Source of the DNA: Blepharisma stoltei
Lineage: Eukaryota > Ciliophora > Heterotrichea > Heterotrichida > Blepharismidae
Direction: 5' to 3'
Length of the DNA: 64,000 nt
Assembly: GCA_914767885.1 (NCBI GenBank)
Contig: CAJZBQ010000064.1
Coordinates: 462,608 to 526,607, forward strand
Shown here: in pieces, positions 1 through 10,672 of the stretch
How the letters are laid out: every line of letters begins with the position of its first letter
Numbering within the stretch: position 1 is the stretch's first letter
Position numbers and translations under genes: made by a program
Notes under the pieces: model-generated
The model's input: the letters and a program-made list of their open reading frames with translations, nothing else
The model's database searches: none
Told to the model about the DNA's origin: nothing

Positions 1-789
1 CCTCAAAAGCCTAAAAAACAGCGGTGAACCTCCGAAGAAGACAAAACCCTCCAAGAACTCGTTCAAACCTATGGTCCCAAAAATTGGAAAACCATAGCGC
101 AGTGCCTAAAAAATCGAACAGACGTCCAGTGCCTCCATCGATGGCAAAAAGTCCTTAACCCCGAGCTCATCAAAGGCCCATGGACCCCCGAAGAAGACGA
201 AATTGTCATTAGGCTCGTTAAAAAATACGGACCCAAAAATTGGAGCGCAATTGCGAGCAATCTCCCTGGGCGAATTGGAAAACAATGCCGAGAACGATGG
301 CATAATCACCTTAACCCTCATATCAGAAGAGAGTCTTGAACTCCCGAAGAAGACATAGAAATCCTTAAAGCGCATATGGAATTAGGAAATCGGTGGGCAG
401 AAATCGCAAAAAAGCTGCCTGGGAGGACAGATAATGCGATCAAAAACCATTGGAACTCGACGCTGAAGAGGAAAATGAAGCTTGTGAAAAAGGAGTATTT
501 GGTGACTGTGAAAAATAATGAACAAGCAGACCCTGTATGCGAATATATGATAGAACATATCAAAAAATATGGGGATGAAATTTTTGATGACGGAAAAGAA
601 GAGGACTCATACTCAACCCCTGAAAAGACAAAAGAAAACATAAGTGAAGAAAGCACCCCAGAAAAAACCTGCGTTTTATATTATGTCTCCCCAGACTACC
701 AAAACCTCACAACAGACGGCTCCATTACAGCAAGAAAAATAATCCAAAGCATCGAAAAACAAGCGAGCGTAATAATTAAAAATGACTAA
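1..789 (+). CDS. Three-repeat MYB transcription factor, 5' end outside window
   Basis: Open from the first base to TAA 787-789; 262 residues are visible and the start lies upstream. Three MYB (SANT) repeats follow each other at about residues 8-57, 60-108 and 112-160. All nine structural tryptophans are present (9, 29, 48; 61, 81, 100; 113, 132, 151), but W9 and W113 are encoded by TGA (bases 25-27 and 337-339), which is direct evidence for TGA=Trp. R1R2R3 proteins of the c-Myb class bind DNA through R2 and R3 and typically regulate cell-cycle genes; that role is inferred from family only. After the repeats comes an acidic, low-complexity tail. The next gene starts only 17 bp downstream on the same strand. 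No intron or IES is visible. Confidence 0.93.
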
Positions 790-806
790 ATTAATGACTA
801 AATTTT

Positions 807-2621
807 ATGAATAAGTATTCTCATAATGAACATACCAGCAGTTTCTGGCTTCAGCAGAACCTAGATTGTTACGCTGCCTTTATCACCGATAAAGAAATCG
901 CTAAAGTACTTCCAGTTATGAGGAGGACTTTCTCAACGGTAAAGTTTGACACTACATTGACTGATAAAAGAGGCGATGAAGTAAGCAGTCTTTCACAGAT
1001 AGAAAACAGAAGGGTCAAGAAGAAAAGCGAAAGCATTGGAAGAATGGGCTCACGAAGTAGCAGAGATATAAGAAGTATGGCTTCAACAGCGCTGGAGTTC
1101 AATAAAATTATAAAAGAGTTAGATAAAGTTATAAGCAATGAAAACTATGGGCAGAAAAGAGTGATACTTGAAGAAGGGCCTGCTGTTATTATTCATTTAG
1201 AAGAAGGAGAGTCACAGTTGTTTACAATTGTCACTGCCAAAAAGCCGATACCGCTAAAAGTTAAACTTGAAAGGAAAATAGGCAGGAAAGCATTGACGAC
1301 ATATATGTCAAGAAGGGTGATTGTGCCGAATTTAGATCAGCATGAAACTATTTATAATAGGGATGAGTTTGATATTGGAGATATTGGCTTACGAGAACAG
1401 AGTTTTCTGACTCAGAAAATTTATTTAAATGTTATTGCAAGTGAAAAGTGCAGCTTTGCGATTGGAATTAATTTTGGAAGAATAATCTCAAAGGATGCTT
1501 CTGAAATTTTTCAATTTAGAAAAAAACAAAAAGGGACTGAGGAAGAATTGCTTGATCAAAGCATCAAAAAGGAGCCTGTTAATCTAGAAGAAGACTCCCT
1601 AGACCAAAAATACAAAAAAGAAGAAGAAATCTCCCATTCAACGGATTTTATCAAAAGAAACGTGAAAAGAGCTAGATCCTGCATAAAGCTTCAGGACTAT
1701 TTATCAGAAAAAAGAGACTCTTCAGAGCTAAGAAGACAAAATGTCATCACAAAGCATAAAGAAATATTAACTGAGCATAGACTTAAAGGAGAAATTAAAA
1801 TAAGAAAAAGCGAAATAAAAAAAACACTTTATACGCAGGCAGAAAAAGTATATAAACTTTACAATGCCAAATGCGAATTTGAAAAAAAGTGGTTCAGTTT
1901 TATGTATTTTTGCAAATCTGTTATAAGTTTGAAGGAAAATTTGGAAAAACGGAAAATGATTGCAAAAAAGAATTTACAGTCATTATTTGGTGCAATGGTT
2001 TTTCAGAATGCATGGAAAAAGTATATAAAAAAAGTATCATTTAAAGAGCTTAATATGGCAAGAGCAAGGGATTTACTGAAATTTTACCGGTTCCATGCAA
2101 AAAAGGTGATTGTCTCTAAAGCAAAGCATCAGCTGCTGATGGCAGTCAGCCACAGTAAAAATCATTTTAAAATTCCAACTTTTTTTTCTAGCTACACCAC
2201 CAAAGTTTTGTTGATACAAAGCACGTGAAAGGCTTACCAAAAAGCAAAAGAGTACAGATTTAAGCAGGTGAATCAGCTTTGAAACCATACAGTTGATGAT
2301 ATTGTAAATAAAACTATGAATCGGAAACGGAAATCCAAAAGATATAAAACAATTGTCAGCAAAATTGTAAATATCCCATATGAGCACAAAAAATCTACGA
2401 TTTCCACTTACCTTCAAGACTGCATGATAAATTATTTAAAAGCTGGGAGAGAGCCGCCTAGCGAAGAGACTCTTGCTGTTTCTGAAAGCACCCCAGAGTT
2501 CCGGACAAGGTCTTCTTCAAGATATGGGACTTTCGTAAATCTTAATTATATCCCAAACCAAGAAACAGTGATTGATATGATAAAAACAGCTGCTGATATA
2601 GAAAGCCCATTGAAAATCTAA
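807..2621 (+). CDS. Conserved-looking basic protein, function unknown
   Basis: 604 residues from ATG 807 to TAA, reading through TGA (Trp) at 2226 and 2280; with TGA as stop it would fall into two pieces. I do not recognise a named family. Residues about 110-235 alternate beta-like hydrophobic stretches (EEGPAVIIHLEEG; later an NVIASEKCSFAIGINFG segment), which resembles the small beta domain seen in many ciliate IQ-motif proteins. Residues about 290-480 are strongly basic and helical with FQNAWKKYIKK, an IQ-like stretch that could bind calmodulin (inference). Its 3' end faces DRC2, with 55 bp between the two stops. Confidence 0.75.
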
Positions 2622-2676
2622 TTATGCTTTATTTATAAAGAGATTAAAATGTTAATATAAGCCTTACGCTTAATAA

Positions 2677-4296
2677 TTATTGTCTTATACGATTTTGAAT
2701 TACATGAGCTGCTTCAATAACCGTCTTTTCTACTTGTTCTACAGGAGGTCTGTTTAATTGGATTCTATTGTTGATCACCAATAGTGGGTTAGGAGCAGCC
2801 ATCACATCTTCATTAACAGAGACACCATCAAGGTATTGTTTCAATAAACTCTTGAAGAACAAGTTATCTTTTTCCAGCTGTTTTTTCTGCTTGTCAATTG
2901 CCAATTTATCAAGCAGTACCTTATTAAATCTTTTATAAAAATTTTCCAATGCTACAAATTCATCATATGCATACTCAGGGTTCAAAAATTGTAAAATTTC
3001 TCTATTGTTTTCTTCCATTGCCGTTCTTAATTCTTGATCAATCGGAGCATTTCTATCATTATTCAGCATATCCTGGGCATTTTCTACAGCTTCAGGGTCA
3101 GATGTGAAAAATGGGACAACTTTTTCTTTTTCAGTTTCCAGTTTTCTGCATAGCTCAGCAAGTTTGAGTATTTTTTCGCCAAGGTTGACTTGATCTGTCA
3201 GCTTGCTAGAAGTGTCTCTAGAGTTGTTTATAAGCTGGGTAAGCCTTTTGACCTCTTCTTCTCTGAATTGGACCATTTTTCTCTTAAGTTCATGATAATG
3301 CTGCGTAACAGTGTCGAGCTCGTTTTTCAAAGCTTGGTTTCTTGCTTCGCACTCTTTTTCAGTTTTGCTGGCTTCTGATTTTATGCTTTATTTTTCTAAC
3401 TTATCTTTATATAAAAATTTTTTTTAATATATTGCTATTTCAGACTATATAGTATAAAATTTTTCTATAGCGTCCTTATATGCCTCAACCCTTCTATGCA
3501 GTCTTTCAATCTTTTTCTGGTCTTCTTTATTTTGGTTCATCAGCTTAAAAAAGTTGGTATTAAAATCCTTGCTCCCCTGCTGATAATTCGTAAAATTCAT
3601 ATCTAGCTCCCTCTTCAAGTCATTTGTCTTGCTTTCCAGAATTCTCTGCAAAATCGACGTCTCCTCGTTTCTTTTGCTTCCCTCAAGATTTGTCTCGTGT
3701 CTTGACTTTATCTGATCCTGCTTCCTTTTTTCTTCTTCCTGTACCGCATTTATTACATCCTGCAGCTCCTTTTTTTCCTGTTTATGATTTTCCACGATTT
3801 CTTTTCTTTCCAGCATAAATTCATCCTCCAAAATTTTCAAATCACGCTTGAATTCTTCTTCTAGCCCTTGGAGTCTGGAATCTTGTAAGGCTAATAAGCG
3901 GTCGACATGGATCATAAAATTCCTGAGGGCAGTCTGGTATTGTTCTTCAGCTTCTTCTAGGTCACGGTCTAGCATTTGCATGACAGCGTCTTTGGAATCG
4001 ACCTCACGCTCGTGATTTTGAGAATAAATTTCAATTTCACGCTTGAGCTCGTCTGTTTTGGCCATTCTCATGATTTTGCGCCACTCTGTGACGATTTTCT
4101 TTTTATTGAAATTTGTGATCTTTTGTTCTTCTTGGATGGTGTTGCGCAGGTGCTCACGCTTTTTCTTGTGAAATTCTTCTTCGTTTTTGAGGTCTTCCGC
4201 TTGGATTTGCATGTGGACTTGGCGGATGCGGACGCCGCGAAGATCTTTTGGAGCTCGGGTGGAGCGACCTTTTAACAGTTTCCCTAATAAAACCAT
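2677..4296 (-). CDS. DRC2: Dynein regulatory complex subunit 2 (CCDC65/FAP250), interrupted by a 66-bp IES
   Basis: Two open segments, 4296-3448 and 3384-2677, join through removal of a 66-bp TA-flanked insert to give 517 residues, close to the usual DRC2 length. The protein is coiled coil almost throughout. Family signatures are visible: EWRKIMRMAKTDELKREIE near the N-terminus, NFMIHVDRLLALQDSRLQGL in the middle, KECEARNQAL right after the insert, and at the C-terminus FYKRFNKVLLDKLAIDK, LLKQYLDGVSVN and PNPLLVINNR. DRC2 pairs with DRC1 to form the backbone of the nexin-DRC, which links outer doublets and controls dynein in motile cilia. The family match is from remembered motifs. Without the excision, a TAG after KFYTI would truncate the protein at residue 283. 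Confidence 0.9.
3382..3449. mobile_element. IES, 66 bp, TA-flanked, inside DRC2
   Basis: AT-rich insert with stops in all relevant frames. TA at 3382-3383 and TA at 3448-3449 flank it; removing one TA plus the interior (66 bp) joins ...FYTI to KSEASK... in frame. The 66-bp length matches the short IES class described for Blepharisma germline DNA (known, from memory). It is far longer than the 15-16 nt introns and has no GT...AG borders at the joint. Confidence 0.8.
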
Positions 4297-4837
4297 TTAT
4301 AAGAGGAAGATGAGGAATACTTGGAAAAAAAGGAAGAGGTTGAGGAGCAGATGATATTAAAAATATATATAATAGTTTGGGAATATTGGAAGAGGAAAAA
4401 GATCTTTGATTTTATATTTGGAGGTGATGTTGGAATTGATTAAATTCTACTTCTTAAATGATATAGAAAACTTAATTGTGCTTTATATTTTCATATATAT
4501 TTTTAAAATTTGAATTTTTTGATTTATTAAATTGTCAAAGATAATAAAATTTTCATTTTAAATTACTTAGTCCCAATTTCTTCTGGTATGAGATTTATTT
4601 GTTTATCAAATAGTAAATTTGAATCAATGCTGAAAAAATGCATCTAATTTAAATAGGCTGATCTTCCTGATAATTATAATATTATTTTTCAACAATTCAG
4701 AAGAAAATGTAATGCCACTTAAAATAAATCTAATAAAGAAGATAAACAAATTTTTATACCAATCTTTCCCTCTTCACCTAGACTAAATACTCCTCAGTTT
4801 CGGCAAGTGCCACAAATGCGTTACAATTTATATCACA
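4297..4837. other. Intergenic AT-rich spacer, nothing recognised
   Basis: Upstream of DRC2 (start 4296) and before the large palindrome. Very AT-rich after 4440. No coding stretch with TGA read as Trp, no RNA gene signature. The first 130 bases are purine-rich and probably include the DRC2 5' leader. Confidence 0.5.
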
Positions 4838-5287
4838 AATATACTAATTGACCAAGAATAGCCCACTATGGAGCCATTCTTGGTCTGCCAGAAAAAATTT
4901 TGACAAAAAGATCCTAATCTGCCATTACCACTGAGTTTTGGTGTTTCCAAATTTTTTGGGCAAGCCAAATGCAATAAAAAACATTGTTCTTTTGCGATGA
5001 TGCATTTGGCTTGTCAAAAAAAATTTGGAAACACCAAAACTCAGTGGTAATGGCAGATTAGGATCTTTTCTGCCATTACCACTGAGTTTTGATGTTGCCA
5101 AATTTTTTTGACAAGCCAAATGCATCATTGCAAAAGAACAATTTTTTTTATTGCATTTGGCTTGCCCAAAAAATTTGGAAACACCAAAACTCAGTGGTAA
5201 TGGCAGATTAGGATCTTTTGTCAAAATTTTTTCTGGCAGACCAAGAATGGCTCCTTAGTGGGCTATTCTTGGTCAATTAGTATATTT
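4838..5287. repeat. Nested palindrome of about 450 bp, TA-flanked
   Basis: The outer arms match almost perfectly from AAATATACTAATTGACC at 4838 to its reverse complement ending at 5287, centred near 5063. Each half is itself an inverted repeat: the stretch with GCCATTACCACTGAG occurs four times (about 4921, 5038 reversed, 5081, 5192 reversed), with sub-centres near 4990 and 5136. TA dinucleotides at both tips suggest insertion of a TA-targeting palindromic element or IES. It lies between DRC2 and the methyltransferase gene, so frame restoration cannot test excision here. A 99-codon reading frame inside is only a by-product of the repeat. Confidence 0.85.
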
Positions 5288-5331
5288 TTTTACTTTAAAA
5301 ATTCTAAGTCTTATCTAAAATTAGCATTTAT

Positions 5332-6292
5332 TTAATAATAATCTTCATCCTCCTCTTCAGGAATTTCTGAATTCTTTTGTGAAAATCTTGAAGAGTTGTA
5401 ATTACTCCCCCCCCCCCCCTCCGTGAGCGAACAAAAAAATTTTGTTCGCTCACGGAGGGGGGTTAATTTTTTTTTTTAAAAAAAATTTATATATAAATTT
5501 TATAAAAAATATTTTTTTCGAAATTTAAAAAAATCCTAATTTGCAAAAATTGGGAAGCAAATATTAATTTAATTTGCAAAATTTATGTTTTAAAACGTAA
5601 TTTGTTTAAAATTAAACAGAATTAGCTCTAGATTTCATTATACTAATTATCACTTATATATCAAAATTTTTTTCCATTAAAAATTTTTTCTATTAAAAAA
5701 ATTTTTGTTCACTCACGGAGGGTGGGTTTTTGGTCAAAAAATGGCGATTTTTCTAATGGTTTTGTTCGCTCACGGGAGGGGGGGGGGAGTTAGTGAAAAA
5801 TGAATACTGATAAACCAAATGGGGAATTGAAGGCTTAAAAGCTTGTCTTTTTACCTTCAACAACTCATCCAGCATTGGAGCATTTTCATCAACAGAGCTC
5901 ACAATGATCTTTCCCCCGTCTTTAAGTAGGAATTTCACTGCTCTAGAATACTTCTCCCATACTTCACGTGTAATAAAGGGAGGATCGACTACTACAACGT
6001 CAAAGGATTTTTCAAGGGCTGGGTCAAGCTCCTCGCTATGATTAAAATCATAGAAAACAAACCCTTTGTCTCTTTGAAACGACCGGTCGATTTCAAAAAG
6101 ACGCGAGTTTTCCTTAGACTTTTCAGTCAGTGAAAAGTACAGTGAAGGTGTCGACAGGCAGGCGATTTTTGTAAAACCTTGTAAATGTAGGTCTTCAGTC
6201 TCGTCTACAAGGGCGTTGATGGTCCTGGATGAGTACCAGAACTGATTGAACTCTTCTTTCTCTCTGTGTTGCTGAAGAAAGGTGTTTTCCAT
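5332..6292 (-). CDS. EEF1AKMT1-like protein-lysine methyltransferase, interrupted by a MITE-IES
   Basis: ATG 6290-6292 to TAA 5332-5334. Removing the 388-bp MITE joins residue N165 codon of FFTN to YNSSRFSQ and gives 190 residues. Motifs of the N6AMT2/EEF1AKMT1 class: NQFWYSSRT (residues 16-24), an acidic strand ending CLSTPSLYF, and the catalytic VVVDPPF (residues 100-106), followed by a KVKRQAFKPSIP stretch. The family trimethylates a lysine of elongation factor eEF1A in the cytosol, using S-adenosylmethionine. The restored C-terminus FFTNYNSS agrees with the TNYD-type motif I remember for this family, which supports the chosen joint over an alternative TA 4 bp away. The restored tail is acidic and ends EEEDEDYY. 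Confidence 0.87.
5402..5792. mobile_element. MITE copy A (IES), 388 bp, TTA duplication
   Basis: Core CTCCCC...GGGGAG at 5405-5789 flanked by TTA (5402-5404) and TTA (5790-5792). The left tip carries a long C run and a near-perfect hairpin, CCTCCGTGAGCGAACAAAA and its complement. The right end holds two copies of the arm, GTTCACTCACGGAGGG and GTTCGCTCACGG, separated by GGTCAAAAAATGGCGAT. The interior has the family tag GCTCTAGATTTCATTATAC. Lies inside the methyltransferase gene; excision restores its frame. No protein encoded, so non-autonomous. Its high copy number here fits the Pogo-derived MITE reported for Blepharisma germline DNA, but I cannot confirm identity. Confidence 0.9.
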
Positions 6293-6450
6293 GTTATTCT
6301 ATTTATTATTAGTATTGGAAATTTTAATGTTATTATGTCCAGCTAATCGGTTACAAAATTCAGAAGTTAGGCAGATAGGAAGGATTTGAGGTCGTGATGG
6401 GTTATTTCAGGTGTCCTGGGAGTTCTGAGCATATAATTAATATTATAAGA

Positions 6451-6888
6451 CTAATATTTCTTTGATTCGGTAGAGTGAGATTTTATAAATTTATCTATAA
6501 GAGGAGGTTCTTCCATTATAGCGATTTTACAATGATTGCTGTATATAATAGAAGTGTCCAGAGCTGTATTAAGACTGTATATCTGGGATAGTTTATAATT
6601 TCTTTCTTTTTGATTAAGAATATAGTCATATGTAGTTACTCCTAGGCATCTGAGATAAAGATGAAAAATTAAAAAATGAGCTAAAAAAATGCTTGCAATA
6701 AACCTTAGCAGGGATGTGGCTAAAACTAAAAAAATTAAGATGAATTTTCCTAATTCATATAAACTGTGCCAATCTGTAATTATTTCCGAGGAGTCTTGAT
6801 TCTGAAAAACGTCAATAAAAATGTAAACAGCAGCTCATGTTTGAATAAATAATACTGCCTTAAAGGAAAGAAATACCAAAAAAATCAT
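6451..6888 (-). CDS. Membrane protein resembling the C-terminal part of a DHHC palmitoyltransferase
   Basis: 145 codons from ATG 6886-6888 to TAG 6451-6453, with one TGA read as Trp (so hidden if TGA is a stop). Two or three hydrophobic segments (FLVFLSFKAVLFI; ILIFLVLATSLLRFIAS; FLAHFLIFHLYL) are followed by LGVTTYDYILNQKE. The fH.yl...g.TT.eyi pattern is typical of the region just after the last membrane helix of DHHC S-acyltransferases. The cysteine-rich catalytic domain is absent: a stop codon sits directly before the ATG, and an element end begins 30 bp further upstream (6918). Either this is a truncated gene, or an N-terminal exon lies beyond an IES that I could not find. Confidence 0.55.
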
Positions 6889-7726
6889 TTATATACCTCA
6901 AAATATAAATACTTACATAGCCCATATCCCTATATAAATTTCTTTATCGAACAAAATTTAATGGACTGTTGAACGATCAAGACAGAATTTAATAAAGAGT
7001 AACGAGCATTAAATATAAATTTGGCTTTATAGAGCATTTGATCGCAAGCAAATTGTCATTGTTTATTTAAAAATTTATCCTTCCTCAAAAAAGAAACTAA
7101 ATCAATAAATTTTTAATTTTTAAATCTTTTATTTGCTTCTGAGCTTGACAAAAAGGGTTAACTGTATTTAATACATCTAGTTTGGATGCCAATTAGCAGG
7201 AGGGTAAGTATTCTGAGTTTCTCACTGTTTGCTGCCTAGAACAAAATGGATTTAAATCCCCATATTTTAAAGTTATCCTCCTAATGCTGATAATTGGCAA
7301 ATAAGTTTTATCGTTTACTCTACAACTTTAATTGCAACCTACACATAGGTTCAGAGAAAATCAGTTTTATATGTCATTAAGCATCATAGATCTTAAAATT
7401 TCCTGCTAGCTATGGATTGAAGTCATAAGAATTCTAAGAGCTGCTCATATGATGACTCAAAATAGACCTAATATGCATTGATTATAAAAAAAGTTCAAGC
7501 TTTTAGTGATATTTAAAAGTAAATAAATCTCTTCAATTCAAGCATCAATTTTCACTCTTAATAATATTTTGCACTCTAAAAGCTTCTGTGCAAACCTATT
7601 ATTTGAATAAATAATTTATATTTTCTAATTGTTAGCAGATTATAATTGAAGATTATTTTTTGCCATTATAATAGATAAAATGAGCTTCTAGAGTATTTTT
7701 TAAAACCTTAGTATTCAAAATATTTT

Positions 7727-8041
7727 CATGAAGGCAGAAACTGCATCTAATTCAAATATAGATCTCAAAAAGTATGACGATTACGAATTTAAACGCTTTG
7801 CAGCTGTTATGGAGATTAATAAATACAAAAAGTAGTTTAAGCGATTCTGATGTGCAAACAATCGCAGAAGACATCTTGCGAAAGAATCTAGAGAAATTTA
7901 TTTTGGATCTAATATGCTTAATGAAGAATTCAGGAAAATAAATAAGGTCTGCTATTGCAAGATAGCAGAGTCAGAGAAATATTTTTTAATGTATTTGTGA
8001 AACTCGGGGGGCTATTCATGATTAAAGGGTTGTGTGAAATA
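7727..8041 (+). pseudogene. Decayed coding relic, origin unknown
   Basis: From ATG 7727 a frame with protein-like composition (KKYDDYEFKRFAAVMEINKY) is stopped by TAG at 7832, then continues in the same frame with TGA as Trp for about 70 codons (HLAKESREIYFGSNMLNEEF) before TAG at 8039. No family recognised. A single in-frame TAG without a 15-16 nt intron around it suggests a pseudogene. Confidence 0.35.
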
Positions 8042-9047
8042 GAAATCTAATATAAAGCTGGCTAATTCACAAGCTAACTTGTTAAGTCTTTCGGTTATAA
8101 AACAGCATTATGGAAGCCCAATTAAAAATAATTTCTAATTTCTTATCAAGCTTTGAGGTTTCATATATTAATTTGTTTTTATTATAGAATTTGCAATTTC
8201 AAAAGCTGCACTTGTAATTATGATTCTATCCAAACTATTTACCCTATCAATATATTAAATTGACTCTGTATTATGCAATAAGATTTCCAAGAATGCTTTT
8301 ACATGCCCTTTAATAGCTTGACTTATTAAGAATTTCTTGAGATTAATCATTTATTGCCAGTTCAGTACGAATTAAGTATTAAATAATTGAATCCATAGTA
8401 ATTTTTATTTTTAAACAAAAAATGACCTGCAGGATACAATGTTTCCAAATCATCTAAATGTGCATAGATATCTTGGCGATGCTAAAATTATTAGAATCTA
8501 TATCGTCCCTTGCAATTTATAGATCTTTCGGCATGTTTTGGAGCAATCCTATGTATGAAGCATCTCTTTTATTTGTATATGCTTAGCTACTGCATTAAGT
8601 GAGCAATATCCTTTTTTAGTTTTATATAAGAAGATCCATACTGGCATCGTTGGACACCAAATATTCCCAGTTAAGAGGATTGACTATAAAACCTCATTAC
8701 CAGAATTGCACTTAATTTGAAAATATCTGCTCTTTATTAAGCATTAATGCTTGCTTTAACTATGCCTGATTATCTTCATTTAGCTTATTTCATAGCACAA
8801 ATAGGCATTATCAATAAAAAAGCCTTGAGCTTGATTTATCATATCTGCAAATTCAATCTAGATTTGGATCTATATAAATTATTTAGTGATAATTTGTGAT
8901 ATATTTTATTTTGTAGGGCTACTCAATTATATCTAAATTCATTTTTATAATTCCTATATCAATAAAAAACCTTACTTTCCCAAGCCAATGAGCAAAACTA
9001 TTTATAAAAATTAATCCCTTCGTTAATGATTTTTATATAAATAATAT

Positions 9048-9109
9048 ATATATAGTGCTTTCCCGAGGATGGCGCCATTCCGCACCATCCTCGGGAAAGC
9101 GCTATATAT
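9048..9109. repeat. Strong hairpin with 25-bp arms
   Basis: Left arm ATATATAGTGCTTTCCCGAG... pairs with the right arm ending CTCGGGAAAGCGCTATATAT around a loop of about 12 bases (CGCCATTCCGCA). One mismatch (T/C) in the arms. GC-rich centre with TATA tips in an AT-rich setting, like the other palindromic inserts in this window. Confidence 0.8.
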
Positions 9110-9333
9110 CTGGTGATTCTTATTATTATTTAAGAAGAGCCCTTAAGGGCTTGGATGATGCTGCATGCATCATCGTAATTTATAGATAGATTCTTATTAT
9201 TAATATAAAGTCTCCAACTAATTTTCAAATAAAATTTTTGAAGATTACATTATAGCATAGTTTTTAAAATAAAATTAAATTTCCCCTTCAATATGAACAA
9301 TTTAGATTTTTTTAAAATCCAAATTTCCCTTCT

Positions 9334-9709
9334 TTACTCCCCCCCTCCGTGAGTGAACAAAAAAATTTTGTTCACTCACGGAGGGGGTTTAATTTTTTTT
9401 TTTTAAAATATTTTATAAAAATTTTTTGTTTTTTCGAAATTTAAAAAAATCCTAATTCGCAAAAATTGGAAAGCAAAAATTAATTTAATTTATAAAATTT
9501 ATGTTTTAAAAAGCAATTCGTTTAAAATTAAACAGAATTAGCTCTAGATTTCATTATACTAATTATCATTTATATATCAAATTTTTTTTTCCATAAAAAA
9601 TTTTTCTATTAAAAAAAAATTTTTGTTCACTCACGGAGGGTGGGTTTTTGGGCAAAAAATGGCGATTTTTCTAATGGTTTTGTTCACTCACGGAGGGGGG
9701 GGGGAGTTA
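9334..9709. mobile_element. MITE copy B, TTA duplication
   Basis: Same family and orientation as copy A: core CTCCCC...GGGGAG at 9337-9706, TTA at 9334-9336 and 9707-9709. Arms read GTGAGTGAAC instead of GTGAGCGAAC, and both sides carry the same substitution, so the hairpin stays paired. Intergenic. Confidence 0.9.
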
Positions 9710-9801
9710 GTGAAAAAATCTTATTCGTTGACCAATGGAGGATTAGTGAATATTCAATACCTTCTCTAATTTTTGCTGTATTTAATAACTATCCTTATTT
9801 C

Positions 9802-10189
9802 TAACTCCCCCCCCCCTCCGTGAGCGAACAAAAAATTTTGTTCGCTCACGGAGGGGGGTTAATTTTTTTTTTTTAAAAAAAATTTATATATAAATTTTAA
9901 AAAATATATTTTTTCGAAATTTAAAAAAATCCTAATTTGCAAAAATTGGGAAGCAAATATTAATTTAATTTGCAAAATTTATGTTTTAAAACGCAATTTG
10001 TTTAAAATTAAACAGAATTAGCTCTAGATTTCATTATACTAATTATCACTTATATATCAAAATTTTTTTCCATTAAAATTTTTTCTATTAAAAAAATTTT
10101 TGTTCACTCACGGAGGGTGGGTTTTTGGTCAAAAAATGGCGATTTTTCTAATGGTTTTGTTCGCTCACGGAGGGGGGGGGGGGGAGTAA
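9802..10189. mobile_element. MITE copy C, TAA duplication
   Basis: Same family and orientation as copies A and B, only 92 bp after copy B. Core 9805-10186; TAA at 9802-9804 and at 10187-10189, not TTA. Nearly identical to copy A in the interior, so a recent relative. Confidence 0.9.
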
Positions 10190-10672
10190 GTCTATTTAGT
10201 ACAAAAACGAGAATAAATCATCCTTGCAATTAAAAAGCTGATTAACTCCCCAGATTGGCTCTTTAATTCGAGTTTATAACAGATATTGCATTTGAAATGC
10301 GCTGAGCTGACTCAAAAATTTGAGTTGGATAACTCGGGAGTTTCCAAGCCATTTCATAGCCCAGGATAGGCTATTCTCGTTTACAGGGGCTATACGTTAA
10401 AAGCACAAAGCACAATTTCAGACTAAGAATGTTCAAAAATCTTCGAATTTTATTATTTCCCCTTTTTTCTATCCCTTCTAGCATCCTATTCAGGACTCTC
10501 CCTACTTCTATTTCCATCAATCTTAAAAATTTCATTTCCTTCTCATCCTCAATAATTTTCCCCAAAATCCTCCTATCTTTCTAGTTCTCCAATATTTCCC
10601 TATCCATTTCTCATTTCCCTTCAAAGTCTCTTAATCTTCAATTTCTTCTTTACTTGGTGAACATATTATAAA
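10190..10672. other. Upstream region of the carboxypeptidase gene
   Basis: Contains weak inverted repeats between 10243 and 10355 (AACTCCCCAGATTGG and ACTCGGGAGTTTCCAA). A 64-codon frame on the minus strand (10371-10565) is preceded by a stop and has no recognisable sequence; I do not call it a gene. A pyrimidine-rich run at 10440-10650 precedes ATG 10673. Confidence 0.4.

Larger units (their letters stand above)
6889..9333. other. Gene-free AT-rich stretch with element end and relics
   Basis: At 6918-7000 a sequence starting TAGCCCATATCCCTATATAA closely resembles the terminal repeat of the 1.87-kb element at 21315; the matching other end was not found. The rest is about 72% AT with short open stretches full of stops. 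One fairly protein-like relic (7727) and one strong hairpin (9048) are listed separately. After the hairpin, GATTCTTATTATTA occurs twice (9115 and 9190), flanking small palindromes AGCCCTTAAGGGCT and GATGATGCTGCATGCATCATC. Confidence 0.5.

Noticed and set aside
4925-5224. 99-codon minus-strand frame with internal repeats
   Set aside because: Lies inside the nested palindrome; the repeated peptide mirrors the repeated arms.
6335-6432. Resemblance to 5S rRNA (CAGAAGTTAGGCAG, GATGGGTTA, TCCTGGGAG in order)
   Set aside because: Only the second half resembles 5S rRNA; the 5' strand that should pair with the 3' end is missing and the internal promoter is poor. Probably chance.
10371-10565. 64-codon minus-strand frame upstream of the carboxypeptidase
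   Set aside because: Begins at a non-ATG codon after a stop, no family match, purine-rich composition explains it.
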